Assembly (NCBI GenBank): GCA_956465555.1
Contig: OY101117.1
Coordinates: forward strand, 372,001-436,000
Source of the DNA: Nitzschia sp. pyKryTriq1
Lineage: Eukaryota > Bacillariophyta > Bacillariophyceae > Bacillariales > Bacillariaceae
DNA length: 64,000 bases
Direction: 5' to 3'
The translations under genes were made by a program, and so were the position numbers. Position 1 is the first letter of the stretch; each line of letters begins with the position of its first letter. Below the pieces are notes generated by a model, which did not search any database, had not been told where the DNA came from, and was given only the letters and a program-made list of their open reading frames with translations. Shown here in pieces: positions 1 to 10,545 of this stretch.

Positions 1-16
1 CAAGGAGGATATAGCC

Positions 17-3000
17 ATGAAAAAGGCGGAAATCAAAGAAAAGGGACGGCCCAAGCGAAAGACGCGTCTGAAAAAGATTATTCGGCGGAAAATAATCAAG
101 ACTGTTTTACGGAAACATCCACCACCAGTGGAAGTAGAAGAAGATGAAGACTTTACGGAAGTCGAGTTTGACGATGATGAAGAGGAAGATGGGGTTGTTA
201 TGGACGAGGATGAAAGCGACGTGGAGGAAGAAATCGTTTTCGGGGACGACGATGAAAGCGACGTGGAGGAAGAAATCGTTTTCGGGGACGTAGACGACGA
301 AGTGGCGGAAGAAACCTTTCACGAAGACCAGGACGATGAAGTGGCAGAAGAAACCTTTCACGAAGACCAGGACGATGAAGTGGCCGAAGAATCCTTTCAC
401 GAGGACGAAGGTGACGAAATGGTCGAAGAAACCTTTCACGAGGACGAAGATGGGGACGAGGAACAATTCTTCGCCAGTATTCGTGCTGAAAATGATGAGG
501 AAGAAGTGAGCCTGACTGAATCTGAACAATTTCAACGAGAGCAAGACGAGCTGTTCCGTCTTGCAGCCGAACGCCAAGCAGAAGAGGAAGAGGATCTACT
601 CTGGGAAGAGGAAGAACTGATGCGCGAAGAGGAAGCGCGGCGTCTCGCCGAAGAAGAGGAGGAGTTCAGACAACAACTTTCTCCAGAGGAACAACGAACG
701 CAGACTCTTCAAGATATGATTCGCTCACGACCAGCTCTCAAACCCGGTTCCTCAAAGAGAGTCAAACCACCAGGCGAAGAAAGCGTTCTGGATGAGAAAA
801 TTGGGTATCGGAGTCCATCTCTTATGGCATTAGTCAACCAAGCAAGGTTTGAGCTTCGCCCCCCGCCACCGAAAGAACACAGGGAAGAATTTAATCCGGT
901 GGTTCAGGATGCTGCCTCCATTGCTCGGCTAGTGAGACTTAACGAGTACGTTATCGAAGCCCAAGGTCAGAGGGACCTCAAAGACTTCAACACGACCTCA
1001 ACAGACAGCTCGTATTCCACTTGGGAGAAAAATCATTCTCAAAGGGGGCAGAGCCGGAAACCAGTTCAACGCGGGAACCGCTCGAATACACAGATCGTGG
1101 TTAACGAGGCTGCTACATTAGGAAAACTGAGAAGCACACGAAAATTAGACGAAGCTGGCCTCTCTGCTTTTGAGGAAATAATCGATATCGACGATCTTGG
1201 TGACGAAAAGTACGACGGGGCTAGGGTATTTCGAACTGAGCATCTCATTGATCGCCATGTGGGAGCAACTCGACAGACAGACTGGACTCCAGATTACGAC
1301 GACGAAGAATACCGCACATTGGATGATGTAACATTGCCAACATCCGTTCAACCTCGATTCATCCCGAAGAAGACTGACAAGACGCATCAAGAACTAAGGG
1401 AAGAGCTTTCTCGAACTGTAGCGGAAGGTTACTGGGACCGATACTATCGGTTAGAGCGACCAGGTGCCAAGCTTAATGTGACACCAGGTTGTTTCTGTAA
1501 ATACTGTGGCTCGGCCAACGCCTGGCAGACATATGCGTACCAGAAAAAATGGGCTGATGACCGACTTCCTCCAAAGGAACAATTGAGCGAAAATGAGGAC
1601 CCCAGTAAATTTGGGTATATCTCACGTCTTTACCTTCCAGATGAAACGCCGGAAGATATTGATTTTGTTGACCTCAAAGAGCCGGATGAGCCAACGAAGA
1701 AAGAATACGATCTAGGATCAGTAGATGGCAGCTGCTCTGTTGACTTTTCACTTGGAAGCCTTGATTTTATCTATGAAACTGACGATGACGGGTTTTCTTC
1801 CGAAGACAAGGAAGAGAACTCGCAGCGTGCTTTCGGCTCTGAGAGATCGCAACCAGAGGGAAACAATACGATACCGAGTGTCACCGAGGAGGCAATCCCT
1901 CGAACTACTCCTACCAATATTGCTGCCCTGGAAACTGTCTTCGTGGCTGCATCTCAGCCGTCTGAGGGATCGTCACCCGAGGAAAGCAATATAGTACCGG
2001 AAACCACAAAGATACCCGTCGCGCCAGCTACTGCCGAGGAAGTTTCCTCCGTGGCTGCATGTCAACCGGCGGAGACGAGTGAGTCGCACGACGCGGTGAA
2101 ACAAAGTGATCCCATTGATGCCTTGCACTCCGCTTCGCCTCCAGAGCCTGTAATCTCGACTACTACAACCACACACTCCGAGTCGGTTCCCACGAATACA
2201 CCAACGACTCAGCGGGACTTGGCGCAGTCGTCCACACAATCTGTAAATGAGAAGGGTCGAAAGTTCAAGCCATTAAAATGGGTGAAGAATGCGATATTTG
2301 GTAACCCAGAGAAAAGGCCCCCAGCTCAAGAAAATGTCAGGTCTATTCCGACCAACCATACACAACCCGAGGTCCGACAAGAACAAGTCGCCTCAAAATC
2401 CTTGCTCCAAGAATCGCATCCTCGGTCCTCCAAAGAACTGAAGTCTGGAAGCGATCTCGATTCTGATGTTGACACTGTCGTTGCAAGTAACACACAGATC
2501 GACCAGATCCAGGCCTTTTTCCCGGATGATCCACTTGTTTCCATGCCTCAAGAGGACGAGAACGTCACGGAAAATCAACTCGAGCCGCCCCCTGACGATG
2601 GATTGGTGGATGGAAACATTGTCTATGTGGATGGCGAGCAACCCTTGAAACCACCGATAGATGAGTCCTCTGCAACAAACAAAGTCATGCGAGGTGCCGT
2701 GCCGGTCAAACGAAGAAAGACAGGCATTCTTGCTGAACTACATGCCAAGAGATTATCCATTCAAATGGCCAAAAAGTCCGGAAAGCTCGTTTTGAAGCCC
2801 GCAGCAGCGGATGAGGACGAGAAGCCACCAGAAGACTACAGTACTTCTGCCGTCCCTCACCCTCCTGAGACTGATGCTACGGAGCCTAGTCTTACTACAA
2901 CGGAAAGCAGCGGTGACTCAAAAAATGCCGTCGAATTACCAGTGAAACAAGAGTCGGGACTTCTTGGAGAACTTCAATCGAAGAAAGAAGTGATTGAGCT

Positions 3001-4183
3001 AGCCAAGATCGCGGAAATTGATTCGAAGGATCCAATGACGGATGTAAATAAGGAGCAAGAAGGAGGCGCTGGTCTCAAGGTGGACACGAAGAGCATCGCT
3101 AATGTTCCCGTAAAGCGAAAATTAGGGCTTCTCAGCGAACTCAAAGCCAAGAAAGAAGCCCTAGAAAGAGCAAAGGCCGCGAAAAACGTTTCGAATCCTC
3201 AATTGAACGACGAAAAAGTGAAATTAGTAGATTCCGGTGTCGTCGCGGCCTCGAACTCAAAACCAGACGAAGCCCATGCCATGGAGCAAATCCTGCCAGC
3301 TAATGATTCCGCAGTGGGCAAAGCGGAGAAACTCGCGGATGTTCCGGTGACGCGGAAATTGGGTTTACTGGGCGAGCTCCAAGCAAAGAGAGAAGCCATT
3401 GAGCTCGCCAAGGCCACGAAACTCGAGCAAGCATCTCCAGAGAAGCAAGACAAGGAAAATGCATTGGCCGCCTCTGGTGCTTCCACTTCGTCCCCCACAA
3501 ACGCTGCGACGCCTTCTTCCGCATCGTCGTATCCTCCGGGCCCGGCAGCGTCAGCCGAGAAGAACTACAAAGTGGAATCATCGATGGACCGAATAGACAA
3601 GGGTTCGGTAAAGCAGAAATTGAGTATGCTAGGCGAGCTCAAAGCAAAGAAAGAGGCCACAGCTCGAGCCAAGCCGGCGGGACTTGTTGTTTTATGGCCT
3701 CCAGCTAAGCAGGTCGATGTGGCGGCGAACGCAGCGGGACACGGAGTTGCGCCAGCTCCCCCAAAGACGTCAGTCATTAATCCGATTGCGGCGGCCAGCA
3801 ATAATGACAAGGTCGTGGTGGAGTCAAAGAAACCTACTGTTGATGTTTCAATTAAAAGGCAACTGGGAATTCTTGGTGATCTCAAATCTAAGAAAGAAGC
3901 ACTCGAACGGGCAAAGACCGCGAAGAACGTTTCGAAGCCTGTAGTGAAGCCGCCCAAAGAAAAGGTCCACGAGGTGGTTGACAAACTAAACACTGGTTCC
4001 GAGCACCACTGCGTTCCGCCGTGGGGAGACCTCAAGTTTGGAAATTTTGACAAGAAGGAGAAGGCCATTGAGTTCAATAACCAAGAAGCGCCATCGTGGA
4101 AGAATACTGAATCCGTCGAAAAGGAGACAGAAGAAGTGGCGCAGGCGGGTAGAGTCGCTGCCTTTTTCATGGGTGGCAGATAG
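17..4183 (+). CDS. Large acidic protein with six copies of a basic helical repeat
   Basis: I do not recognise a named family in these 1388 residues. The frame is open upstream to base 2, so the ATG at 17 may be internal and the gene cut by the window edge. After a short basic stretch (residues 1-35) comes an Asp/Glu-rich region (about 45-150) made of tandem repeats, then a Glu/Arg-rich, probably coiled-coil segment (about 160-235). A small Cys cluster, CFCKYC, lies near residue 492. The middle is Ser/Thr/Pro-rich and probably disordered. The C-terminal third carries six spaced copies of a motif close to VPVKRKLGLLGELKAKK, near residues 894, 974, 1030, 1109, 1197 and 1276, each followed by an (A/L)ERAK-like helix. 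Such spaced basic amphipathic helices suggest a scaffold or multivalent binding protein, but that is inference. No intron is needed. Confidence 0.8.
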   Translation: MKKAEIKEKGRPKRKTRLKKIIRRKIIKTVLRKHPPPVEVEEDEDFTEVEFDDDEEEDGVVMDEDESDVEEEIVFGDDDESDVEEEIVFGDVDDEVAEETFHEDQDDEVAEETFHEDQDDEVAEESFHEDEGDEMVEETFHEDEDGDEEQFFASIRAENDEEEVSLTESEQFQREQDELFRLAAERQAEEEEDLLWEEEELMREEEARRLAEEEEEFRQQLSPEEQRTQTLQDMIRSRPALKPGSSKRVKPPGEESVLDEKIGYRSPSLMALVNQARFELRPPPPKEHREEFNPVVQDAASIARLVRLNEYVIEAQGQRDLKDFNTTSTDSSYSTWEKNHSQRGQSRKPVQRGNRSNTQIVVNEAATLGKLRSTRKLDEAGLSAFEEIIDIDDLGDEKYDGARVFRTEHLIDRHVGATRQTDWTPDYDDEEYRTLDDVTLPTSVQPRFIPKKTDKTHQELREELSRTVAEGYWDRYYRLERPGAKLNVTPGCFCKYCGSANAWQTYAYQKKWADDRLPPKEQLSENEDPSKFGYISRLYLPDETPEDIDFVDLKEPDEPTKKEYDLGSVDGSCSVDFSLGSLDFIYETDDDGFSSEDKEENSQRAFGSERSQPEGNNTIPSVTEEAIPRTTPTNIAALETVFVAASQPSEGSSPEESNIVPETTKIPVAPATAEEVSSVAACQPAETSESHDAVKQSDPIDALHSASPPEPVISTTTTTHSESVPTNTPTTQRDLAQSSTQSVNEKGRKFKPLKWVKNAIFGNPEKRPPAQENVRSIPTNHTQPEVRQEQVASKSLLQESHPRSSKELKSGSDLDSDVDTVVASNTQIDQIQAFFPDDPLVSMPQEDENVTENQLEPPPDDGLVDGNIVYVDGEQPLKPPIDESSATNKVMRGAVPVKRRKTGILAELHAKRLSIQMAKKSGKLVLKPAAADEDEKPPEDYSTSAVPHPPETDATEPSLTTTESSGDSKNAVELPVKQESGLLGELQSKKEVIELAKIAEIDSKDPMTDVNKEQEGGAGLKVDTKSIANVPVKRKLGLLSELKAKKEALERAKAAKNVSNPQLNDEKVKLVDSGVVAASNSKPDEAHAMEQILPANDSAVGKAEKLADVPVTRKLGLLGELQAKREAIELAKATKLEQASPEKQDKENALAASGASTSSPTNAATPSSASSYPPGPAASAEKNYKVESSMDRIDKGSVKQKLSMLGELKAKKEATARAKPAGLVVLWPPAKQVDVAANAAGHGVAPAPPKTSVINPIAAASNNDKVVVESKKPTVDVSIKRQLGILGDLKSKKEALERAKTAKNVSKPVVKPPKEKVHEVVDKLNTGSEHHCVPPWGDLKFGNFDKKEKAIEFNNQEAPSWKNTESVEKETEEVAQAGRVAAFFMGGR
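208..450 (+). repeat. In-frame tandem repeats coding for acidic modules
   Basis: Two near-identical units of about 39 nt (DESDVEEEIVFGD) are followed by four to five units of about 36-39 nt (DEVAEETFHEDQD and variants). All unit lengths are multiples of three, so copy-number change would keep the frame. The units are very similar at the DNA level, which suggests recent expansion by slippage or unequal exchange. Confidence 0.85.
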
Positions 4184-4274
4184 TTTCGATATAGACGAAG
4201 CGCAAAAGTAACAAGCTAGGATTGAAATATTATGAAAGCCCTATCTGATTATTAAGGAGAAGTCCTCTTGGTGC

Positions 4275-4300
4275 GGAAACAAAACAGCCCTTTGTGTTCC
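4275..4300. other. Hairpin in the shared 3' region of two convergent genes
   Basis: The bases form a stem of GGAA plus ACAAA pairing with TTTGT plus TTCC, with one bulged base and a 7-nt loop. It lies between the convergent ends of the acidic repeat gene and the selenoprotein W gene, so either transcript could carry it. It lacks the UGA/GA quartet of a SECIS element, so I do not call it one. Confidence 0.45.
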
Positions 4301-4448
4301 AGCGCCCAATCTCGAGAGGCAGCGTGTACATAGTAGAATGTGCTGCTACTGTCATTCTTGGTGCGCCAACTATGTGTACTGCAAGAACTTAAAATTCAAG
4401 ACGGCCGTCATCATCCAACAATTTGGCTGGGTTCCAAATAGTTCCAGG

Positions 4449-5000
4449 TTATGGTTTTGCAGGTGCTACTTCCTCTTTCGTAGTATCACCCTCCTCTATC
4501 AATCTGTCCTTGCAAGCCATGTGAATTCGATCGACAATCATTTGTTTCTTGGCGGTTCCTCGTGGCCACCCGAGATCTTCTTGGAGTTTGGAGTAAACTA
4601 ATATTGTTTGATCCTTATTCTGCTGGTCCCTGTTGTTTTCTTTCCCACCAAGGACAATAACATCGAAACGCTGTGTCGCCCTCCAATCTCGGCGTTCCAC
4701 TACGCGAATATGAGGGCCCAAGGAGGATCGCTCCAAAAAAGCTTTGAGGTTATAAAAGTAGTGGGCGGCGCCTGACAAAAACAATAAAAGGATGAGAAAC
4801 AATTGGGGAGTGAGATGCGACAGGGGCAGCATGACACAAGTCCCGTGCTCACTGATTGAGAAACACGTACCTCAGGCACCGCAGTAGCGAATGAGAATTT
4901 GGATCTTTTTCGGTTCCGTATTCTTGCGGCCGTCATCGCGATCACAATCATCGTGGTGGACAATGTTCAGTCCACCACGGAAACCACATTGATTACCCAT
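4449..5000 (-). CDS. SELENOW: Selenoprotein W-like (Rdx family) with in-frame UGA selenocysteine
   Basis: Two exons: 5000-4871 and 4771-4449, with a 99-nt GT..AG intron (4870-4772). Exon 1 reads IQILIRYCGA and then TGA at 4874-4872, followed by one base before the splice. Across the junction the frame continues GAAHYFYNLKAFLE, so reading UGA as Sec gives YCGAUG, the CxxU redox motif of selenoprotein W, with the expected helix after it. The later segments RFDVIVLGG and VYSKLQEDLG match the FEV.V.G..(V/I)(H/Y)SK end of Rdx proteins. The product would be 150 residues with Sec at 43. Known members are small thioredoxin-like redox proteins. The insert NNRDQQNKDQT before VYSK is longer than in animal SelW. 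The ATG at 5000 is the nearest good start; upstream ATGs in the same frame are possible. I could not identify a SECIS element by eye in the 3' region (4448 down to about 4190). Confidence 0.83.
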
Positions 5001-5553
5001 GTTCTTACTGATTGGGGAGAGGTCTATGGGCGGACAGTAGTATGTGCTTCTATCCCTCCTCTTTCCATTTTTTATGGCGTCTCCCGCACCTATTATCGCG
5101 TCCGCCGGCGGATGCCGCATCGCATCGTCGCGTCTTTTCTTCTTTCTTCTGCACGCGCGATCGGCAGCGGGCGTTCGGCGTCGCTTTTCTTTATTTGTAG
5201 CTCGGTACATACAGTAGTACCGGTACATACCGCGGTACAGCACGCTGACTACTTTGGGGTTTAAAAAGTAGTAAAAAGGGGAGATGAGGCAATCGTCAAA
5301 TCGCGATACCACAAATACAGTAATAGATGCGCAACCCCAAATTGTGTCGGTCTGACCGTATTACGTGTATGTAATACAGGTATATATAAGAACTTCCCGC
5401 CACCCGCCCAGCGCCGCAGCATGCGGAATGAGTATTCGAAATTCGAAATAGAGATGCTTTGTTGTCGTCTGCTGCATCTCTTGCCTTCTCTCCATCATAC
5501 TTTTTACGCATGTACTCATTTCCACAATTTTGTCCAGCGGCAAATGTTCATCA
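5001..5553. promoter_or_regulatory. Divergent intergenic region, selenoprotein W / TauD-like gene
   Basis: The two genes point away from each other, so this 553-nt stretch should hold both promoters. It contains a TACCGGTA palindrome at 5218-5225 inside a run of CGGTACAT-like repeats, and a TATA-like tatatataag at 5381-5390, about 165 nt before the TauD-like ATG. No gene was found in it. Confidence 0.5.
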
Positions 5554-6528
5554 ATGTCATTATCATCAGTATCGGTGATTCCGTTGAGCAAGAGTAGGAA
5601 CAGTGAAGGTGATGGTTCGATTACTTTTGGAGCGGAGATTTCTGGTGTCGATCTCGCAGCATCCATCGTAAAAGTACTACCGGTACACGATGACGATGAC
5701 GATGACGTCTTTGAAACGATAATATACCCGGCATTCTTAAAGTATGGAGTATTGGTCTTTCGAAATCAGCATTCTCTAATGTCACCGGATAGCTTCCTTC
5801 AAGTGGCACAGCGATTTGGGGAGGTTTCGGACTATCCCTTTGCCAAGGGAATGGACGGGTTTCCCAATACCATTACGGAAATCATCAAGGAACCGCATCA
5901 AACCAGTAATTTCGGGGGAATGTGGCATTCGGATACAACCTACCTAGACAAGCCTCCTAAGTGTACGTTACTCTATGCGGTGGAAACTCCTCCGTTGGGT
6001 ATGGGCGATACTTTGTTTGCCGACATGTATCAAGCCTATGAAACCTTGTCGGATACGATCAAAGAATATCTTCGGGGTCGTCGGGTCATTCAATCTTCGA
6101 GTCTTAACGCAGCTGTTCTCAGGGGTAACCATCTGGAGAGCGGGTCCATGCAACAAAAAGCTGGTGACAATACTGCTCCTAGTACCAGAAGCGGTCCTTC
6201 TTCCTCGCCGCCCTGCTACCAGACGTTCCATCCTGCGGTTCGGACTCATCCCGAAACAAAGAGAATGGCACTGTTTGTCAATCCCTCACACTCTGCTCGA
6301 TTCGAGGAGCAAACTCGAGAAGAAAGCAAGGCATTACTGGAACAGTTATTCGATCATTGCATCCAACAAGAAGAATCTAAATCGAGATTTACCATACGAG
6401 TTTCTTGGGAACCGGGGACAGTGGTAGTGTGGGACAATCGATGTCTCATCCATTGTGCCATTAACGACTATGACGGCCATCGGCGAGTCATGCGCAGGAT
6501 TACAATTGCTGGGGATACTCCCTACTGA
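5554..6528 (+). CDS. TauD/TfdA-family Fe(II)/2-oxoglutarate dioxygenase
   Basis: A single-exon protein of 324 residues, numbered from the first ATG of the frame at 5554. The N-terminal GAEISGVDL is typical of the TauD/TfdA superfamily. The iron ligands are visible as HSD in MWHSDTTY (H125, D127) and the distal His in WDNRCLIH (H300); the 2-oxoglutarate-binding Arg fits R315 in VMRRITI, 15 residues after the distal His as in TauD. Family members couple 2-oxoglutarate decarboxylation to hydroxylation of small acids such as taurine or 2,4-D; the substrate here cannot be read from sequence. A Ser/Pro-rich insert (about 200-225) interrupts the core. It runs convergently with the AlaRS gene, the two ends being 96 nt apart. 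Confidence 0.88.
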   Translation: MSLSSVSVIPLSKSRNSEGDGSITFGAEISGVDLAASIVKVLPVHDDDDDDVFETIIYPAFLKYGVLVFRNQHSLMSPDSFLQVAQRFGEVSDYPFAKGMDGFPNTITEIIKEPHQTSNFGGMWHSDTTYLDKPPKCTLLYAVETPPLGMGDTLFADMYQAYETLSDTIKEYLRGRRVIQSSSLNAAVLRGNHLESGSMQQKAGDNTAPSTRSGPSSSPPCYQTFHPAVRTHPETKRMALFVNPSHSARFEEQTREESKALLEQLFDHCIQQEESKSRFTIRVSWEPGTVVVWDNRCLIHCAINDYDGHRRVMRRITIAGDTPY

Positions 6529-6624
6529 TTATTACGATTAGTATTTCATCGTCCATTCTATCTTTTAACTTTTTGAGTACATTATAGGAATAGTCATGGC
6601 TGTAAACCTCTTTCGTTGACTTTG

Positions 6625-9600
6625 TTAGAATTGCTTTGCCTTGGCAATCACACCATCAATCAAGCTGATATCAGGTACAGTGGACTGGGCAGCATCCTTC
6701 TTGCCGCCTCCTTTGCCATCGGTTCCCTCGGTGGCAGCACTAACCCACTCCTTGCAGTCTACTTCGACTCCCTTGGGAGCCATAGCACAGACGAGGAACC
6801 GATTACTATCCTCGTCGGCAGATACCAAAAGAAGAGCCTTGTCCTGAAGCTTCTTTCCAAATGCAGCTGCGACAGTCTTGGCGAGCTTGCCATCAATGCC
6901 AAAGTCAAAGCGAAAGACAACCTTGTTACCTTCCGTGCCTTCTCCAGCGGCGATGGCTTCGGCCACGATTTCATCTTTCATGCCAGCGAGCCGTTGCTTC
7001 TTGAACGCAATAACCTTCTTGGTCAATTTTCCGATCGTGTCCCGGAATTCAAGCTTCTTGACGGCAGAAAGGGTCAGGCTTTCTAGTTCCAGGGACAGCG
7101 ACTTGACGGTACTCTCCAATTCGGAGTCTGCCAAAGCTTCGGCGGCCTTGAGCTTACCGGCAAATTCGTCGGCAGAAGCGAGAGCCTTCTTTGCATCCTC
7201 CTTGGTCACAAAGACAATGCGACGAATACCCTTGGCAATGCCTTCTTCCGAAATAAGACAAAAGGCTTCCGCCTCCTTAGTGTTGGTCAAGTGCGTTCCA
7301 CCACAGAACTCAACACTGTAATCGGTCCACATGGCATCTTGAGGGTTGGACAAGATCTCTGTCACGGGGCTGGGAGTGACGGCGACCACTCGAACGGGAT
7401 CGGGGTACTTTTCTCCAAACACAGCACGCAACGACGAAATCTTCTCGGCATCGGCCAAGGGCGCCACGTACGCATCGACCGGGACTTCCTTGGCGATGCG
7501 TTCGCGGCAGATTTCTTCCACGTCACTCAACTGTTCCGGCGTCAAGGGACCATTCCATGAAAAGTCAAAACGAGACTTGAACTCATCCACCAGCGAACCC
7601 TTTTGATCGACATCAATATTAGGCTTGTTGCCCTCTTTTTCGGGTCTTTTCACGAGGACTTCTCGCAAGGCGTAATTCAAAACATGGGTCATGGTATGGT
7701 TGGAAGCAATGGGTCGGCGTCGCACGTAGTCGACATTGCACGAAAGCGAATCTCCCACGGACAGAGATCCTTCCGTCACTTCACCAATATGCAAGACAAA
7801 GGAGCCGTACAGCTGCACGTTGGTGACTTTGACAGTGCAGCTCGCAGACTTGAGAGTACCCACGTCGTAGATTTGTCCTCCAGCTTCGGGATAAAAGCTA
7901 GTCTTGTCCAAAATGACTCCCACCACAGAGCTTTCTGGAGAAATAGTATCAACAAATCCAATCTTGTCTTCGGTTTCTCCTCGTCCAATAAACAGGGCTT
8001 TGGCCGTGCATCCGTCTAGCGCCTTGTCCCATACGTACTTTTCGCTATCGTCAGTGGCGGGAACTCCCTGGCTGACCAAATGAGCGGTCTGTTCGGCGAC
8101 CATGCGCATATCCTTTCCGGAACCACCGGCCATCTTGGCCAAGTGAGCAGCAGCACTCAAATCATGTTCTTCCTTCATCTTGGCTTCGAAACCATCCTTA
8201 TCGATGGTCAAGCCCATTTCTTCCGCCATGAGTTCCGTCAAGTCGATGGGGAATCCCATTGTGGTGTACAAAAAGTGAGCATCGGCGCCGCTAAAGACTT
8301 TGTCGTCTCCCACATTTTGTGCCAATTCCTTGAATTTGACCAAGCCATTGTCCAAGGTCCGCGAGAACGATTCTTCTTCCTCCCGAATAATGGCAGTCAC
8401 GTATTCTTGCTTTTCCGCAATTTCGGGAAAGACATCACTCATGACACTGACCAACTTAGGGACCAAAGTGGAAAAGAATCCCAATTCGGCTCCCAAATTC
8501 TGACGTCCATATCGGACGGCACGACGAAGAACGCGTCGCAAGACGTACCCACGTCCTTCATTGGATGGAACGGCTCCATCCGCAATGGCAAACGACAAGG
8601 TACGGATATGGTCCGCAATGACACGGTAGGCCATATCCACGTATCCCTCGTCTTCGGTACCGACCTTGCCGGAATAGGGACGCGCTCCAGTGACCTTTTG
8701 AATTTCGTCAAAGAGGGGAATGAAGATGTCGGTATCGTAGTTGGAATCGACGCCTTGAAGGATACTGGTCAACCGTTCAAAGCCCATACCGGTGTCGACG
8801 TGTTGGGCGGGCAACAATCGAAGACTGCCATCGGCTTCTCGATTGTATTGGATAAACACATTGTTCCAAATCTCAATGACATCGGGCAAGTCCGCATTGA
8901 CTAGTTTGGAAGCATCGCGTCCACCGATACGATCGTAGTGAATTTCCTGAATAATAGTTCATGACAATACCAAAAACAATAAGAAGAAAAGGAAGAGAAG
9001 ACAAAGAGGGAAACACATGTGAGCTTCCATGAACCATCATCCACGCCATACTGGCAAGAGGATTCAATAATAATCATACTCATTATAAGAAGAAGGATGA
9101 GTATGCTTGTTCAACAAACGTACCGTACAAGGTCCACAGGGACCGGTGGCTCCCATTTCCCAAAAGTTATCCTTGGCATCAAACGGCAAGACACGATCCG
9201 CGGGCAGATACTTGAGCCAGATATTTCTGGCCTCTTCATCGGGCGGGGTTTGTTCATCTCCACCAAAGTAGGTCGCATACAACCGAGCGGGGTCCATTTT
9301 GAATTCTTCGGTCAAACACTGCCAGGCCATATCGATGGCTTCTTCCTTGAAGTAATCTCCAAAGGACCAGTTTCCCAACATTTCAAAAAAAGTGTGGTGA
9401 TAAACGTCCTTACCCACATCATCCAGATCGTTGTGTTTTCCACCGGCGCGAATGCATTTCTGAGTGTTGACGGCCCGCGTGAGTTTGGACATGGGCAAGG
9501 CGGGGTCGCAGGTGCCCAAAAAGAGCGGCTTGTACTGATTCATCCCAGCGTTGGTAAACAGCAAGGTCGGATCATCGACGGGCACGCAGGGACTTGACTT

Positions 9601-9693
9601 CCAAAAGACGTGGTTGTGTTTCTTGACGAAAAAGTCAATGAAGGTCTGGCGGACCTTTTCCATGGGCCATTCCTTCTGGGCTTCGGTACTCAT
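6625..9693 (-). CDS. AARS1: Alanyl-tRNA synthetase, cytosolic type
   Basis: Two exons, 9693-9124 and 8946-6625, flank a 177-nt GT..AG intron (9123-8947). The splice joins GPCGPCT to [11 protein letters not shown], a highly conserved class II core motif, with no frame change. The product is 963 residues, the usual eukaryotic length. The N-terminal half is the aminoacylation domain ([18 protein letters not shown] near the start, then [14 protein letters not shown]). The editing domain shows HTMTH and CGGTH, the zinc-binding residues that clear mischarged Ser/Gly-tRNA(Ala). A C-Ala-like region closes the protein. The enzyme charges tRNA(Ala) in the cytosol; I see no clear organelle targeting peptide before [10 protein letters not shown], though dual targeting by an alternative start is not excluded. 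Confidence 0.95.
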
Positions 9694-10545
9694 TTTTTGA
9701 GAAAAGTAGAGATGATGACAGCAGGGCGGCTTTTACTTCTTGTAGCAGCAGTTCTTCGTAGTCTCTTCCTGGATGGGTCGATTCTACAAAAGCTTTCTTT
9801 CGGTCTAGTAAGGATGCTAGAAAGAAGGAAACCAAGGCGGCAAAGGCAACAACAAATGAGACAAGTGATGCAATGCGATTATTATTCGAACGCGGTCAGT
9901 CGGTCACGGAGCGAGCAGCGAGCAGCAGAGCAACGACAAAACAGAAGCAACACACACGCCACCGAACGCATTAATTTTTGGCCCCCCGACGAGAAATAAG
10001 AAACCAAACATGCGGCTCTCGCTCTGGCTCCTCTGGCTCGCACAGCACGTTCGACTCGTGTGATTACTAAGATATGGCGGGAAGGTAGAGATCTTTCATT
10101 GAGCGCTAAATGTGAAGCATTTTTAGATCAGTTGCATAGAAATATTTAGAAAATTTCAATGATGGATAGTTCGTAGATAGCTAAATGAACGCTCAACGCA
10201 GACTGATGTCACACCGGACGACGGGCAGATTATGAGGTCCCCAAAAAGGTTCTGAGCCATCCCTGCCGCCAGCAAGTATCCGGTAGCCGCTCACCGCACA
10301 CCGCGGTAATATATCAGGCGTACTGGTACCGCACGCGACAAAAACAACACGCGAGATGTGCCGCGAAAAGCCATCAACGAACGATGCGAAATAAGATAGC
10401 GAGAATTGGAGTAACTGGCAAGTGGGATATGCGCTGCTGCTGCTGCTGGTTGCCGTCGAACGCGGGGACTTTGTTGAATCATCATCGATCAAGAAGGACT
10501 TTTGTATTCTACTCTACTGACTTAGAAGAAAGAAAGAAAGCAACC
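9694..10545. promoter_or_regulatory. Divergent intergenic region, AlaRS / EBP1
   Basis: An 852-nt stretch between two outward-facing genes linked to translation, presumably holding both promoters. I see GT/AC-rich short palindromes near 10320 (tactggtaccg) but no recognisable gene, and no motif I can assign firmly. Confidence 0.4.

Noticed and set aside
107-577. 156-codon minus-strand frame under the acidic repeats
   Set aside because: It is the mirror of the GAA/GAC-rich repeat (Phe/Val/Leu-rich) and only reflects base composition.
4275-4300. Hairpin considered as the SECIS element of the SelW gene
   Set aside because: It lacks the ATGA and GA quartet and the AA loop motif.
5012-5264. Short plus-strand frames in the SelW/TauD intergenic region
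   Set aside because: Weak composition, no family, and overlapping the SelW promoter.
8080-8904. Open frame of 274 codons antisense to AlaRS
   Set aside because: It lies entirely opposite a conserved exon and shows no protein family signal.
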